From assembly GCA_018824085.1 (NCBI GenBank), contig JAHJHI010000046.1, positions 62,001 to 126,000 of the forward strand: a DNA stretch of 64,000 nt. Reading direction: 5' to 3'. Both the position numbers and the translations under genes were made by a program. Below, piece by piece: positions 47,539-56,657 of this stretch. A model generated the notes under the pieces. That model had not been told where the DNA came from. It saw nothing but the letters and a program-made list of their open reading frames with translations, and searched no databases. This DNA comes from Gammaproteobacteria bacterium (GTDB lineage: Bacteria; Pseudomonadota; Gammaproteobacteria; Burkholderiales; Rhodocyclaceae). The stretch's first letter is position 1, and each line of letters opens with the position of its first letter.

Positions 47539-48116
47539 ACCGACTGGCGCGCCGCCAGCTCGCACCCGCCCTGTACCTGTGCGCGCTGGCCGCGCTGACG
47601 CTGGCCGCGCACGCCGCCTGGCAGGCCTGGCAGGCGCACGACGCCAACCGCCAGATGCGCGACGGTGTGGCCGATGCCGGCGCGCCACCGATGGTGGTGT
47701 TCGCGCACGGCGTCCGGCTTGACCGCGAAAAGGACTACGACGCGGCACTCGCCGCATACAGCGAGGCCGAGTCGCGCGGCGAATTGCGCCATGACACGGC
47801 GCTCGGCCACGCCGCCCGCCTCAATGCATCCAACATCTACCTGCGCCGGGCCATCGAGGTCGCCACACGCGACGGCGCCGCGGCGCGCGCGATCACGCTG
47901 ATCGAACTTGCGAAAACCGGCTACCGGCGCGTGCTGCGCGAGCGCCCCGACGAGTGGGGTGCACGCTACAACCTCGAACTGGCGCAGGTGCTGGTGCCCG
48001 ACTACGAGGTGCGCAACTGGCGCCCCGACGGCAAGGAAACCCAGGTCGACGACGACGCGCTGCCCGACAAGGCGGCGTGGACGGAAATGGTCGGCGCCCC
48101 GCGGGGCATGCATTGA
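47526..48116 (+). CDS. mxaK: MxaK
   Basis: A 196-residue membrane-anchored protein. It has one N-terminal helix (LYLCALAALTLAAHAAWQAW) and a TPR-like helical region (DYDAALAAYSEAES, then AARLNASNIYLRRAIEVA) facing the periplasm. It is the MxaK of the calcium-insertion group by position and topology. Its start lies inside mxaC and its stop overlaps mxaL. Confidence 0.9.
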   Translation: MVTLNRLARRQLAPALYLCALAALTLAAHAAWQAWQAHDANRQMRDGVADAGAPPMVVFAHGVRLDREKDYDAALAAYSEAESRGELRHDTALGHAARLNASNIYLRRAIEVATRDGAAARAITLIELAKTGYRRVLRERPDEWGARYNLELAQVLVPDYEVRNWRPDGKETQVDDDALPDKAAWTEMVGAPRGMH

Positions 48117-49117
48117 TGCGTGCATCGCTGCGCCACTTCGCGGCGACGCGCGGCGCGCGCTTCTGGCTCGTCGCCGCGTCCGGCGCGTGCTTCGCGGCCG
48201 GCATCGCGGACCCGGCGCTGCACATCGAGCGCACGGTGGGCACCTACATGCTGGTGTTCGACATCACGCAGAGCATGAACACGCAGGACGCCGGCCGTGC
48301 CGGCGCACGCACGAGCCGCCTCGACTTCGCGAAGTCGCTGGCGCTTGACGCGCTCGACCGCATGCCGTGCGGCACCCACGCGGGCGTGTCGGTCTTCGTC
48401 GAGCGCAAGACCCAGCCGCTGCTGATGCCGGTCGAAGCGTGCGCCCACCGCGCCGCGCTCGCCGACGCCATTTCCCACATCGACTGGCGCATGGCCTGGG
48501 CCGCCGACAGTCATCTGTATTACGGCACCTACTCGGCGCTGAACGACATCCGCACGCTGACGCCCGGCGCGGCACTCGCATTCTTCACCGACGGCCACCA
48601 GGCACCGGCGCTGCACGCGGGACGCACGCCGGCCTGGGACGGCAAGCCCGGCGACATCGCCGGCCTGCTCATCGGGGTCGGCGGCGACACACCGGAGCCG
48701 GTCCCCAGACTGGGCGACAAGGGCCGCATCGAAGGCTACTGGACGGCAGAGGACACGGCCGGATTCGCCAGTGCCGGAGCGCCCACGCAGTCGGTGGCCG
48801 ACATGGAGCGCGCGGGCGGCGACCTGCGCAACGCGCCGCAGCGCGCGGCCGGCTCGGACAACGACCACCTGTCGCGCCGGCGCGACGACATCCTGGAGGA
48901 CGTCGCGCAGATCACCGGTCTGGGCACGCTGGTCGCCGGCACGCCCGAGCAACTCGCGGCACGCCTGCGTGCACTGCCCGGCGGCCATCTCACCGATACC
49001 CGCTTCTCGTTGCGCACGCCGCTCGCGCTCGCCGGCCTGCTTGCCCTGCTGGCCAGCCTGGTCCCGCGCGTGACGCTGCGGCGCCTGCCCCGCTTGTTCC
49101 ACTTCAGGAGTTCCTGA
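48116..49117 (+). CDS. mxaL: MxaL, second membrane VWA protein
   Basis: A 333-residue VWA protein with an N-terminal helix (residues 14-30), a MIDAS-like DITQSMNTQD, and a C-terminal helix (LALAGLLALLASLVPRV). It is the companion to MxaC. The ATG at 48116 shares a base with the mxaK stop. Confidence 0.91.
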   Translation: MRASLRHFAATRGARFWLVAASGACFAAGIADPALHIERTVGTYMLVFDITQSMNTQDAGRAGARTSRLDFAKSLALDALDRMPCGTHAGVSVFVERKTQPLLMPVEACAHRAALADAISHIDWRMAWAADSHLYYGTYSALNDIRTLTPGAALAFFTDGHQAPALHAGRTPAWDGKPGDIAGLLIGVGGDTPEPVPRLGDKGRIEGYWTAEDTAGFASAGAPTQSVADMERAGGDLRNAPQRAAGSDNDHLSRRRDDILEDVAQITGLGTLVAGTPEQLAARLRALPGGHLTDTRFSLRTPLALAGLLALLASLVPRVTLRRLPRLFHFRSS

Positions 49118-49118
49118 C

Positions 49119-49670
49119 ATGCACGCTTCACCCCTGGCACGCCTCGCGTCCACATCCGTTGCCGTACTTGCCCTGTGCGCGGGCGCCGCCCATGCGCATG
49201 GCCCCACGCCGCAGAAGGTCGAGGTGTCGGTCACCATCGCGGCGCCACCGTCGGCGGTGTGGGCCGCCGTCGGCAACTTCGCAGACTTCGCGGCATGGAA
49301 TCCCGCTGTCACGCGCTCGTCCGCTGACCGCGGCAACGAGGTCGGCTCGACCCGCACGTTGACGCTGCCGGCCGGCGAAGTGACCGAGCAGCTGGACGAC
49401 CACGACGCCGCTGCGATGACCATGAGCTACCGCTCGGGCCGCTTCGACGCCAAGGTGCTTCCTGTCAGTTCCTACTCCGCACGCCTGAGCGTCAAGGCCG
49501 AAGGCAGCGGCAGCACGCTGCGCTGGCAGGCGCGGGGTTACCGCGCGGACACCGGCAACGAACCGGCCCCCGGCATGGACGATGCCGCGGCAGTCGCGGC
49601 CCTCAAGGCACTGATGACGCCGGGGCTGGATGCGGTGCGCGCACGGCTCGAAGCGGCCCCGGCGAACTGA
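49119..49670 (+). CDS. mxaD: MxaD, SRPBCC-like periplasmic protein
   Basis: A 183-residue protein with a signal peptide (ending AHAH) and a SRPBCC/polyketide-cyclase fold (VTIAAPPSAVWAAVGNFADFAAWNPAV). MxaD is reported to help methanol dehydrogenase interact with its cytochrome. It begins 1 nt after mxaL. Confidence 0.9.
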   Translation: MHASPLARLASTSVAVLALCAGAAHAHGPTPQKVEVSVTIAAPPSAVWAAVGNFADFAAWNPAVTRSSADRGNEVGSTRTLTLPAGEVTEQLDDHDAAAMTMSYRSGRFDAKVLPVSSYSARLSVKAEGSGSTLRWQARGYRADTGNEPAPGMDDAAAVAALKALMTPGLDAVRARLEAAPAN

Positions 49671-49675
49671 CGGCC

Positions 49676-50476
49676 ATGCCGCCGACCTGCCGGACACCGG
49701 CGACGGCGCTGCTGCGCTGGCTGACGCTGCTGGCACTGGCGCTGCCCTTGCCATCGTGGTCCGCTGACGATCTTGCATGGACGCGCGTGCGCAAGGCGGT
49801 GTTCGGCGAGCGGCCCCTGCTCGAGGACCCGTCGGTGCTCTCGCTCGACGCACCGGAACGCGCGGAAGACGCCTCCATGGTGCCGGTCGCGCTGCGCGTC
49901 GGCCCGCGCGGCACGGTATTGCGCACGCTGTGGCTGGTGGTGGACGACAATCCGTCACCGCTCGCCGCCCGCTTCACGCTGCACGACGCGGTCGTCGGCA
50001 GCATCGAAACGCGCATCCGCGTCGAGCGCTACACCCCTGTGCGGGCGGTCGGCGAAACCGGTGACGGCCGCCTGTTCATGGCCACGCGCTTCGTGCGCGC
50101 GGCCGGAGGCTGCTCGGCCCCGGCCGGTCCGGGCGGCGATGACGACGCGCTCGGACGCATGTCGCTGCGCCGCTTCGGTACGGCGTCCGGCGGGCGCGCC
50201 GAAACGGAACTGCGCATCCGGCACCCGAACCATTCCGGACTTGAAATCGAACTCGACTCGCGCGGCTATATCGCCGCCGACTACGTCCGCACGGTCACGG
50301 TGCGCCAGGACGGCCAGCCGCTGCTCGACGCCGTGCTGGACATTTCGATCAGCCGCAATCCGTATCTGCGCTTCGGCGTAGCCGCCGGCGCACAGACGCT
50401 TGACGCGCAGGTGCGCGACAGTCGCGGTCGCGATTTCCGCGCGCGCTGGCCGTCCGACGAACCCCGCCCGCCATGA
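49676..50476 (+). CDS. Quinoprotein dehydrogenase-associated SoxYZ-like carrier
   Basis: A 266-residue exported protein. After a signal peptide (ending SWSA) come a SoxY-like beta domain (FGERPLLEDPSVLSLDAPERAEDASMVPVALRV) and a SoxZ-like domain (RIRHPNHSGLEIE, then ISISRNPYLRFGV). A lone Cys near residue 145 is in RAAGGCSAPAG, the place where SoxY carries its sulfur adduct. This family recurs beside PQQ dehydrogenases, and its role is unknown. It may correspond to MxaE of other operons, which I cannot verify. It is 5 nt after mxaD and overlaps the protease by ATGA. Confidence 0.8.
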   Translation: MPPTCRTPATALLRWLTLLALALPLPSWSADDLAWTRVRKAVFGERPLLEDPSVLSLDAPERAEDASMVPVALRVGPRGTVLRTLWLVVDDNPSPLAARFTLHDAVVGSIETRIRVERYTPVRAVGETGDGRLFMATRFVRAAGGCSAPAGPGGDDDALGRMSLRRFGTASGGRAETELRIRHPNHSGLEIELDSRGYIAADYVRTVTVRQDGQPLLDAVLDISISRNPYLRFGVAAGAQTLDAQVRDSRGRDFRARWPSDEPRPP

Positions 50477-51483
50477 CCCGCACCCGCCCGTCCAGCCGGC
50501 ACTGGATGTGCGCGCTCGCCGCGTTCGTCTGCGCCACCGTGCTCGCACCGGCGGCTGCCGCGCCGACTGGCGAGGTGATGGCGAAACTGTCGCGCGCCGT
50601 GCTCAAGGTGACGGCGGTCGGCGACGGCGACGACCTGTCCATCGGCTCGGCTGTCGTCATCGGCCCGGACACGGTGCTCACCAACTGCCACGTCGTGCGC
50701 CACGCGCACACCGTCGTGCTGTCGCGCGGCCTCGCGCAGTACGCGGTGGTCGGCGAACGGGCCGACATGTCGCGCGACCTGTGCCTGCTGCGCACGGAAA
50801 AGACGCTGCCCCACCCTGGCGTCGACATCCGCGCCGCCCGCACGCTGCAACCCGGGGAACCCGTCGTCGCGCACGGCTACACCGGCGGCACGACACCGCT
50901 GTTCGCACGCGGTGTCGTCGTCGACCTGCACGCCACGTCGGGCAGCCACATCATCCAGACCTCGGCCGGCTTCATGCAGGGTGCCAGCGGTGGCGGCCTG
51001 TTCGACGAAGCCGGCAAGCTGATCGGCATCACGACCTTTTTCACCGCGGCGGAACGCGCCGCGTATTTCGCCGTGCCGGCCGACTGGTCGGAGCGCGTGC
51101 TCGAGCGCGCCGAGCACGCGCCGCGCCCGCTCGGCGGGTCTGCGCTGTGGGAACGGCTGCCATCCGGCCAGCCCCATTTCATGCGCATGATCGAGCCGCT
51201 ATCAAGCGGCGACTGGGCGCGCGTGGCCGGGCTGGCCGAAGCGTGGAGCGAGGCCGCGCCGCAGGCCCCCGCCGCCTGGCTCATGCGCGCACGCGCGGCG
51301 CGCGCGCTGGGCCAGGTGCGCCGCGCCGACACGTGGTTGCGGCATGCGATCGTGCTCGCGCGCCAGGACCGGATCGAATTGGCGCGCATCGCCGCGCACG
51401 CCCGTGATGCGGACCTTCAGGACGCACTTGCACTGGCCGTGACGGCGCTCGCGCGGCTGCAGCCGGTGCCGCTGCCCGACTGA
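50473..51483 (+). CDS. Trypsin-like periplasmic serine protease at end of mxa operon
   Basis: A 336-residue exported protein. A signal peptide (ending AAA near residue 30) is followed by a trypsin-like domain with a full triad: His73 in LTNCHVV, Asp102 in SRDLCLL and Ser172 in QGASGGGLFD. There is no PDZ domain; instead the C-terminal third is helical and TPR-like (AWLMRARAARALGQVRRADTW). It is coupled to the SoxYZ-like gene by a 4-nt overlap. Processing or quality control of periplasmic methanol oxidation proteins is an inference from the operon. Confidence 0.82.
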   Translation: MTRTRPSSRHWMCALAAFVCATVLAPAAAAPTGEVMAKLSRAVLKVTAVGDGDDLSIGSAVVIGPDTVLTNCHVVRHAHTVVLSRGLAQYAVVGERADMSRDLCLLRTEKTLPHPGVDIRAARTLQPGEPVVAHGYTGGTTPLFARGVVVDLHATSGSHIIQTSAGFMQGASGGGLFDEAGKLIGITTFFTAAERAAYFAVPADWSERVLERAEHAPRPLGGSALWERLPSGQPHFMRMIEPLSSGDWARVAGLAEAWSEAAPQAPAAWLMRARAARALGQVRRADTWLRHAIVLARQDRIELARIAAHARDADLQDALALAVTALARLQPVPLPD

Positions 51484-51497
51484 TCCGGCCGCCGGCG

Positions 51498-51737
51498 TCA
51501 GCCCACGGGCGCGCCGGTGCGATTGACCTGACTGTAGAAAATCTTCTGATTGTGCAGGCTGCCGAGCAAGGCATTCAGTTCGGCGATCAATGCGTCGTTG
51601 GTGCGGCTTTCGATGCTCTGCGCGTCACCGCTCGCGATCACGACGTGGGCAAGGATGCCGACCCGTTCCCGCAACGCGTCCTCGATCAATTCGATGTCGC
51701 GGACCGACAGTTCGAACGTCGTCTGGTGCTTGGCCAT
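51498..51737 (-). CDS. Small conserved-looking hypothetical protein
   Basis: A 79-residue acidic, helical protein with no signal peptide or known motif (ELSVRDIELIEDALRERVGI, then LIAELNALLGSLHNQKIFY). A good GGGAG site lies 8 nt before the ATG. It is on the strand opposite to the mxa operon, whose last stop is 15 nt from its own stop. I do not recognise the family. Confidence 0.65.
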   Translation of the reverse strand: MAKHQTTFELSVRDIELIEDALRERVGILAHVVIASGDAQSIESRTNDALIAELNALLGSLHNQKIFYSQVNRTGAPVG

Positions 51738-51940
51738 GGTATGTGCTCCCGTGAATCCGGCGCCTCATGGGCAGCGGAAGTTTGACGAACGGCCAGCGTA
51801 AACACTTCCTGCTGCGCGGCAAGCCCTCCGCCCGGCGACGTCGGGATTGCGTCCCCTGACATGAGGGCAAACACCGCCGGTTTCACCGTCCCGACTGCCG
51901 GATAGTTGCAGGCCCGTCCGCACACAAGGCCGTCCGTCAA

Positions 51941-52717
51941 ATGTCCGTCACACCCCGGTTTCTCGCAACACTGCTCCTTCTCGCAACGCCGGCGGCGTTC
52001 GCCGGCAACACGCTGCTCACCGTCAATGGCAAGGCGGTCGACCGGGCACAGCTCGATTTCGTCATCAAGGAACAGGTACGCCAGGGCCGGCCGGCGTCAC
52101 CCGAGCTCGCGCGACAGGCGCGCGAAGAGCTGGTGACGCGGGAAGTGCTGGCACAGGAAGCCGAGCGCCGGCTCGGCGACAGCGAATCGCTTCGCACACG
52201 GATCGATTTCATGCGCCAGCAGGCGCTGGTCAACGCCCTGCGCGAAGATTTTTTCCTGCGGACGCAGCCGGCCGACGCCGAAGTGCGCAAGATCTACGAT
52301 GACCTGACCGCACGGGCCGGCGAACGCGAGTACCGGGTGCGCCACATCCTGCTCGAATCCGAAGACCAGGCGAAGGCGCTGCTCGCGCAGATCGGCAAGG
52401 GCGCGCGCTTTGAAGATCTGGCGAAGATCCATTCGAAGGACACCGACAGTGCCGCCGCCGGCGGCCTGCTCGACTGGACGGTGCAGGGGCAGTTCGCGCC
52501 CGCGTTTGCCGCTGTGCTGCCGCAACTGACGCGCGGGCGCGTCAGTGAAGCGCCGGTACAGACCTCCGCCGGCTGGCACCTGATCCGCCTCGACGACGTG
52601 CGCGCCGCTGCGCCGCCACGCTTTGACGACGTGAAGCCGCGCATCGTCGAAGCGCTCATCGAACAGAAGTGGCGCCAGTACGTGAAGGACCTGCAGGCCG
52701 GAGCCGTCGTACGGTGA
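51941..52717 (+). CDS. Periplasmic parvulin-type peptidyl-prolyl isomerase
   Basis: A 258-residue foldase with a signal peptide (ending FAG), a SurA/PrsA-like helical N-domain, and a PpiC parvulin domain (YRVRHILLESEDQAKALLAQI, then GGLLDWTVQGQFAPAF and TSAGWHLIRLDD). It would assist folding of exported proteins. It is placed between the mxa operon and mtdB and may act on those products. The 203-bp gap before it (51738-51940) shows nothing clear. Confidence 0.9.
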   Translation: MSVTPRFLATLLLLATPAAFAGNTLLTVNGKAVDRAQLDFVIKEQVRQGRPASPELARQAREELVTREVLAQEAERRLGDSESLRTRIDFMRQQALVNALREDFFLRTQPADAEVRKIYDDLTARAGEREYRVRHILLESEDQAKALLAQIGKGARFEDLAKIHSKDTDSAAAGGLLDWTVQGQFAPAFAAVLPQLTRGRVSEAPVQTSAGWHLIRLDDVRAAAPPRFDDVKPRIVEALIEQKWRQYVKDLQAGAVVR

Positions 52718-53184
52718 CGCGCGCAGCCGCACGCCCGCGCCGTCACGGCCTGAGGTGTCGGGCGATCATGATGGCCATGGCCGGCGCCCTTCCCTGCGCG
52801 CTGGCGTTCGGCGACGCCGAACCGCCGACCTACGTCCGGGCCGGCGGCGACCGCCTGATCACCGCGTGCACACTGGACGGGCACACGCTGAGCCTGATCG
52901 CCCACCCGGGCGTCGCCTTGCCCGGCGGCGCACAGCCCGCCCCGGATCTGCCGGTCGACGCCTTCATGGATGGCGCGGCCAACGTCGTCCGCCGACAGAC
53001 GGCGCAAGTACCTGTCGACGATTTCCTGCGGCCGGGCAGCGACGGTGCGCGCCGCTTGAGCGACGCCGTCGAAGCATGGATGGACGCCTTCAATGTCGAA
53101 CACGGCTCCCGCATGGGCTGGGCCATCGCCGATTTCGGCGTCAGTGACACGCCGCAGGCGGCCTGCCGGCACACGCTGCCTTGA
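52714..53184 (+). CDS. Secreted protein of unknown function
   Basis: A 156-residue protein starting at a GTG that overlaps the PPIase stop (GTGA). An ATG at 52768 (MMAMAGALPCALAFG) would give a shorter signal sequence and is the alternative. After the signal region come TYVRAGGDRLITACTLDGHTLSLIAHPG and a conserved-looking C-terminal part with Cys near each end (possible disulfide). I do not recognise a domain. It is likely co-transcribed with the PPIase. Confidence 0.6.
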   Translation: MTRAAARPRRHGLRCRAIMMAMAGALPCALAFGDAEPPTYVRAGGDRLITACTLDGHTLSLIAHPGVALPGGAQPAPDLPVDAFMDGAANVVRRQTAQVPVDDFLRPGSDGARRLSDAVEAWMDAFNVEHGSRMGWAIADFGVSDTPQAACRHTLP

Positions 53185-53328
53185 GGGCCGGCAGGCACCC
53201 CGGACGCGCTGCAACCTCTCAAGTTATTGGCGCCCGCCGTCGATAGAACACTCCTGAGCGCAGAACGCCCGAGCACCGTGCCGGGCGCGGCGCCGGCCAC
53301 GCCATGGTGGAACGAGGAGACATTGAAG

Positions 53329-54249
53329 ATGACACAGCGCATCCTGTATTTTCTGGTGCCGGGCAGCAACATCAGCCCGTTCGACGTAACCATCGCCGCC
53401 GACGCCGGCTTTGATCAGGTCATCCCGCTGACCGGCATCCGCCCGGAAAACGTGACGGCACTGGTGCAGGACGCCATTTTCTGTCGCCCGCCGGGCCGCT
53501 TCAACGACACCGGCATCTTCATCGGCGGTCGCGACGTCCATATGGCGACCGACATGTTCGTGTCCGCGCGCGCCGCCATGGTCGGCGACTTCCAGGTTGG
53601 CGTCTTCGCCGACCCGAACGGCGCCTACACGACGTCTGCCGCCGTCGTGGCGCTGGTCGAGAAAGCCGTGCACGAATCCACCGGAACCGGCCTCGCGGGG
53701 CGCACGGTGTCGGTTTTCGGCACCGGCCCGGTCGGGCTGTGCACCGCAATTCTGGCTGCCCGCCAGGGCGCCCGGACGCGCCTGTGCCAGCTCACCGCCG
53801 ACGACGATTCAAAGGCCGCGCTGCGTTTCTGCGAGCGATACGGCGCGCAGGTTGAATGGGTGTCCGCCGAAACCCACCGCAGCAAGATGAGCGTCGTCGC
53901 CGACAGCCATGTTGCCGTGAGCGCCGCCAAGGCGGGCATCCGCATCCTCGACCGTGAAGTGCTTGACGCAGCCGAAACGCTGCTGGTGGCGGCCGACACG
54001 AACGCCGTACCGCCGGCCGGCATCGAGGGCGTCGGCGTCAATGACCGCAACGTGCCGGTGAAGGTCGCAAAGACCACCTTCCTCAGCATCGGTCCGCTGG
54101 CCATCGGCAGCCTCAAGTACAAGACACAGTTCGGGCTCTACCGGACGATACAGACCGCCTCGACGCCGGCGCTGCTCGACTTCCCGGAAGCATACGCGTA
54201 CGCACTGCAGGAACTCGGCCAGGCCAGGCCCGCCGCGAAACCGGACTGA
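53329..54249 (+). CDS. mtdB: NAD(P)-dependent methylene-H4MPT dehydrogenase
   Basis: A 306-residue enzyme that oxidises methylene-tetrahydromethanopterin in cytoplasmic formaldehyde oxidation. It has ISPFDVTIAADAGFDQVIPLTGI and TGIFIGGRDVHMATDM at the start, and the Rossmann segment VSVFGTGPVGLCTAILAARQGA. VAADTNAVPPAGIEGV and ALAIGSLKYKTQF match the Mtd family. MtdB rather than MtdA is chosen on overall resemblance; cofactor preference is not certain. GAGGAG precedes the ATG. It is the next methylotrophy gene after mxa, with separate transcription likely. Confidence 0.9.
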   Translation: MTQRILYFLVPGSNISPFDVTIAADAGFDQVIPLTGIRPENVTALVQDAIFCRPPGRFNDTGIFIGGRDVHMATDMFVSARAAMVGDFQVGVFADPNGAYTTSAAVVALVEKAVHESTGTGLAGRTVSVFGTGPVGLCTAILAARQGARTRLCQLTADDDSKAALRFCERYGAQVEWVSAETHRSKMSVVADSHVAVSAAKAGIRILDREVLDAAETLLVAADTNAVPPAGIEGVGVNDRNVPVKVAKTTFLSIGPLAIGSLKYKTQFGLYRTIQTASTPALLDFPEAYAYALQELGQARPAAKPD

Positions 54250-54479
54250 GGCCGCGGGCGACGCGCATGACTCCGCCATGCCGCCGGGCGCGGCGCGACG
54301 CATCGTCGCGCGCCGGGGCCAGCGCGCCTTGTCATTTCCCCGCGAGTCGGCGCAACATGGGCAACGAATGTGGCGTCCCGCCGTCGTAGCCCGGCGTCCG
54401 GACACCATCCGGTCGGGATAATCCGCAACCTCGCAGCCGCTGACCGCAGGCGGCGAACGGTTGCCTCGGGAGGTGACCG

Positions 54480-56642
54480 ATGCCTGATGCCATCGACAGG
54501 ACGCCTCACCCCGAGCCGGCGCCCGGACAATACCCGCTTGACGAAGGCACGGCCGACGGCGCAGTGGCGCGCGTCCTTCTCGAGCGGATGACGGACGGCG
54601 TATTCGTTGCACAGGAAGGCCGTTTCGTCTTCGCGAACGCCGCCATGCTCCGCATGCTCGGCCACGGCCCCGCCGGACTCATCGGCTGCGACGTGACATC
54701 GGTCATCGCCCCCGCCTGCCTTGACATCTGGGACGCACGCTGCCGCCAGTACGACAGCAGCCGCCCGGAACCCGGAAACCGCTGCGAGCTGTCCTTGCTG
54801 CGCAGCGATGGCAGTCACGAACTGCCGGTCGAGCTGAATACCCACCCCATCGTCTTCGCCGGAAATGCCGGCGTGCTCGGCATCGTGCGGGACATTTCCC
54901 GGAGGCGGCGAGCGGAGCGCGCGTTGCGAGACAGCGAACTGCGTTTTCGCGGCACCTTCGAACAGGCTGCGGTCGGCATCGCGATGGTGGATGTCGACGG
55001 ACGCTGGCTGCGCGTGAACCGCAAGCTGTGCGACATTCTCGACTATGCCGCACGCGAACTGCGGCAGCTCACCACCCGGGACGTCACCCACCCGGACGAC
55101 CGGCAGGCCGAGCGGGAATACATGCAGCGCATGCTGGACGGGCATATCGTTTCCTGTGCATTCGAAAAACGCTACATCCGCAAAAGCGGCCCGGTGCTGT
55201 GGGCCCGCCTGTCACTTTCGATGATGCGTACCCCGGACGGGCGCCCGTCACACGTCATCGCCGTCATCGAGGACATCCACGAGCGTCGCATGGCGCAGAA
55301 GGCCCTGGCGGACAGCGAACTGCGCTACCGCCTGCTGACGCACAACCTGCACGCCGGCATCATCATCTGCGCGCCGGACGCCCGCATCGTCTACGGCAAT
55401 CCGGAAGCATCGCGGCTGCTGCATGTCGACAGCACGCAGATGATCAACCGCACGATGGCCCAGCTCGGCTGCGACGTGTTCGATGAATCCGGCGCGCCGC
55501 TGACGGAACATGACGACGTCGTCCGGCGCGTACTCGAATCGGGGCGGGTCGTCGCGGATCTGCTGATCGGCATCCGCGTGGCGCACGGCAAGGCGCCGGC
55601 GTGGCTGCTGGTCCATGCCTACCCGGAATTCGATACCGCGCACCAGCTGCGCCAGATCGTCGTGATGCTCGTCGACGTCACGGATCGCCGGCGCCTCGAA
55701 GTCGAACTCGAAGCGAACCGGCACGTGAAGGCCACGGCGCTCGACGCGACGACCGCACATATTGCGGTGCTCGATTCGAACGGCATCGTCGTCGAGAGCA
55801 ACGCGAGCTGGCAGGCCTACGCCAGACGCGGCGGCTACGGCAAGGACCCGTCGTTCGGCGGCGTCAACTACCTGGACGCGCTCGACCGGGTTGCCGGCGA
55901 CGACATGCCGCGCGCGCAGGCCGCGCGCGAAGGCATCCTGTCCGTCATGCGCGGCCACGCGCCGCTGTTCCAGATGGACTACGCCTGCCACGCGCCGATG
56001 GAACGCCAGTGGTTCAGCCTGAAGGTGACACCGATGGACCCGCAGCGCGAGCGTGTGCTGGTCAGCCACGAGAACATCACCCGCAGCAAACTGGCCGAGG
56101 AAGCGATGTTCGCGCTGGCAAATACGGACGCGCTGACCGGACTGTCCAGCCGCCGCCATTTCTTCGAGAAGGCGGACGACGAATTCGCGCGCGCCCAGCG
56201 CTACGCAACACCGCTCGCGGTGCTGATGGCGGACCTGGATCATTTCAAATCGGTCAACGACAAACATGGCCACGCCGGCGGCGACGTCGTGCTGCGCAGT
56301 TTCGCCGAAGTACTGTCGGGCCTGCTGCGCGACTCCGACATCGCCGGACGCATCGGCGGCGAGGAATTTGCCGTCCTGCTGCCGCACACCACGCTCGACG
56401 GCGCACGCGCTTTTGCCGAACGCGTCATGGATGGCGTCGCCGCGAACCCGCCCGACGTCGGCGGTGGCAAGGTGGCGCCCTACACGCTGAGCATCGGTGT
56501 CAGCGCCCTCTCGCCTGCCTGCAAGGATTTCCCGGCCCTGCTGCGCCTTGCCGACGATGCGCTCTACCGCGCCAAACGCCGCGGACGCAACCGCCTGGAA
56601 ACACATCCCCGCACAACGGCGCCCGGAGAGCCACCGCCATAG
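54480..56642 (+). CDS. PAS-domain diguanylate cyclase
   Basis: A 720-residue protein with no membrane segments. Four PAS-like modules span about 30-540 (for example DGVFVAQEGRFVFANAAMLRML, and AAVGIAMVDVDGRWLRVNRKL), followed by a GGDEF domain. The active site GGEEF is at 626-630, and an inhibitory I-site RxxD (RDSD, 617-620) is placed correctly, so it should make c-di-GMP with product inhibition. Multiple PAS domains point to redox or small-molecule sensing. GGAGGTGA lies just before the ATG. No EAL domain. Confidence 0.93.
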   Translation: MPDAIDRTPHPEPAPGQYPLDEGTADGAVARVLLERMTDGVFVAQEGRFVFANAAMLRMLGHGPAGLIGCDVTSVIAPACLDIWDARCRQYDSSRPEPGNRCELSLLRSDGSHELPVELNTHPIVFAGNAGVLGIVRDISRRRRAERALRDSELRFRGTFEQAAVGIAMVDVDGRWLRVNRKLCDILDYAARELRQLTTRDVTHPDDRQAEREYMQRMLDGHIVSCAFEKRYIRKSGPVLWARLSLSMMRTPDGRPSHVIAVIEDIHERRMAQKALADSELRYRLLTHNLHAGIIICAPDARIVYGNPEASRLLHVDSTQMINRTMAQLGCDVFDESGAPLTEHDDVVRRVLESGRVVADLLIGIRVAHGKAPAWLLVHAYPEFDTAHQLRQIVVMLVDVTDRRRLEVELEANRHVKATALDATTAHIAVLDSNGIVVESNASWQAYARRGGYGKDPSFGGVNYLDALDRVAGDDMPRAQAAREGILSVMRGHAPLFQMDYACHAPMERQWFSLKVTPMDPQRERVLVSHENITRSKLAEEAMFALANTDALTGLSSRRHFFEKADDEFARAQRYATPLAVLMADLDHFKSVNDKHGHAGGDVVLRSFAEVLSGLLRDSDIAGRIGGEEFAVLLPHTTLDGARAFAERVMDGVAANPPDVGGGKVAPYTLSIGVSALSPACKDFPALLRLADDALYRAKRRGRNRLETHPRTTAPGEPPP

Positions 56643-56657
56643 GGCGCCATGTTTCCG

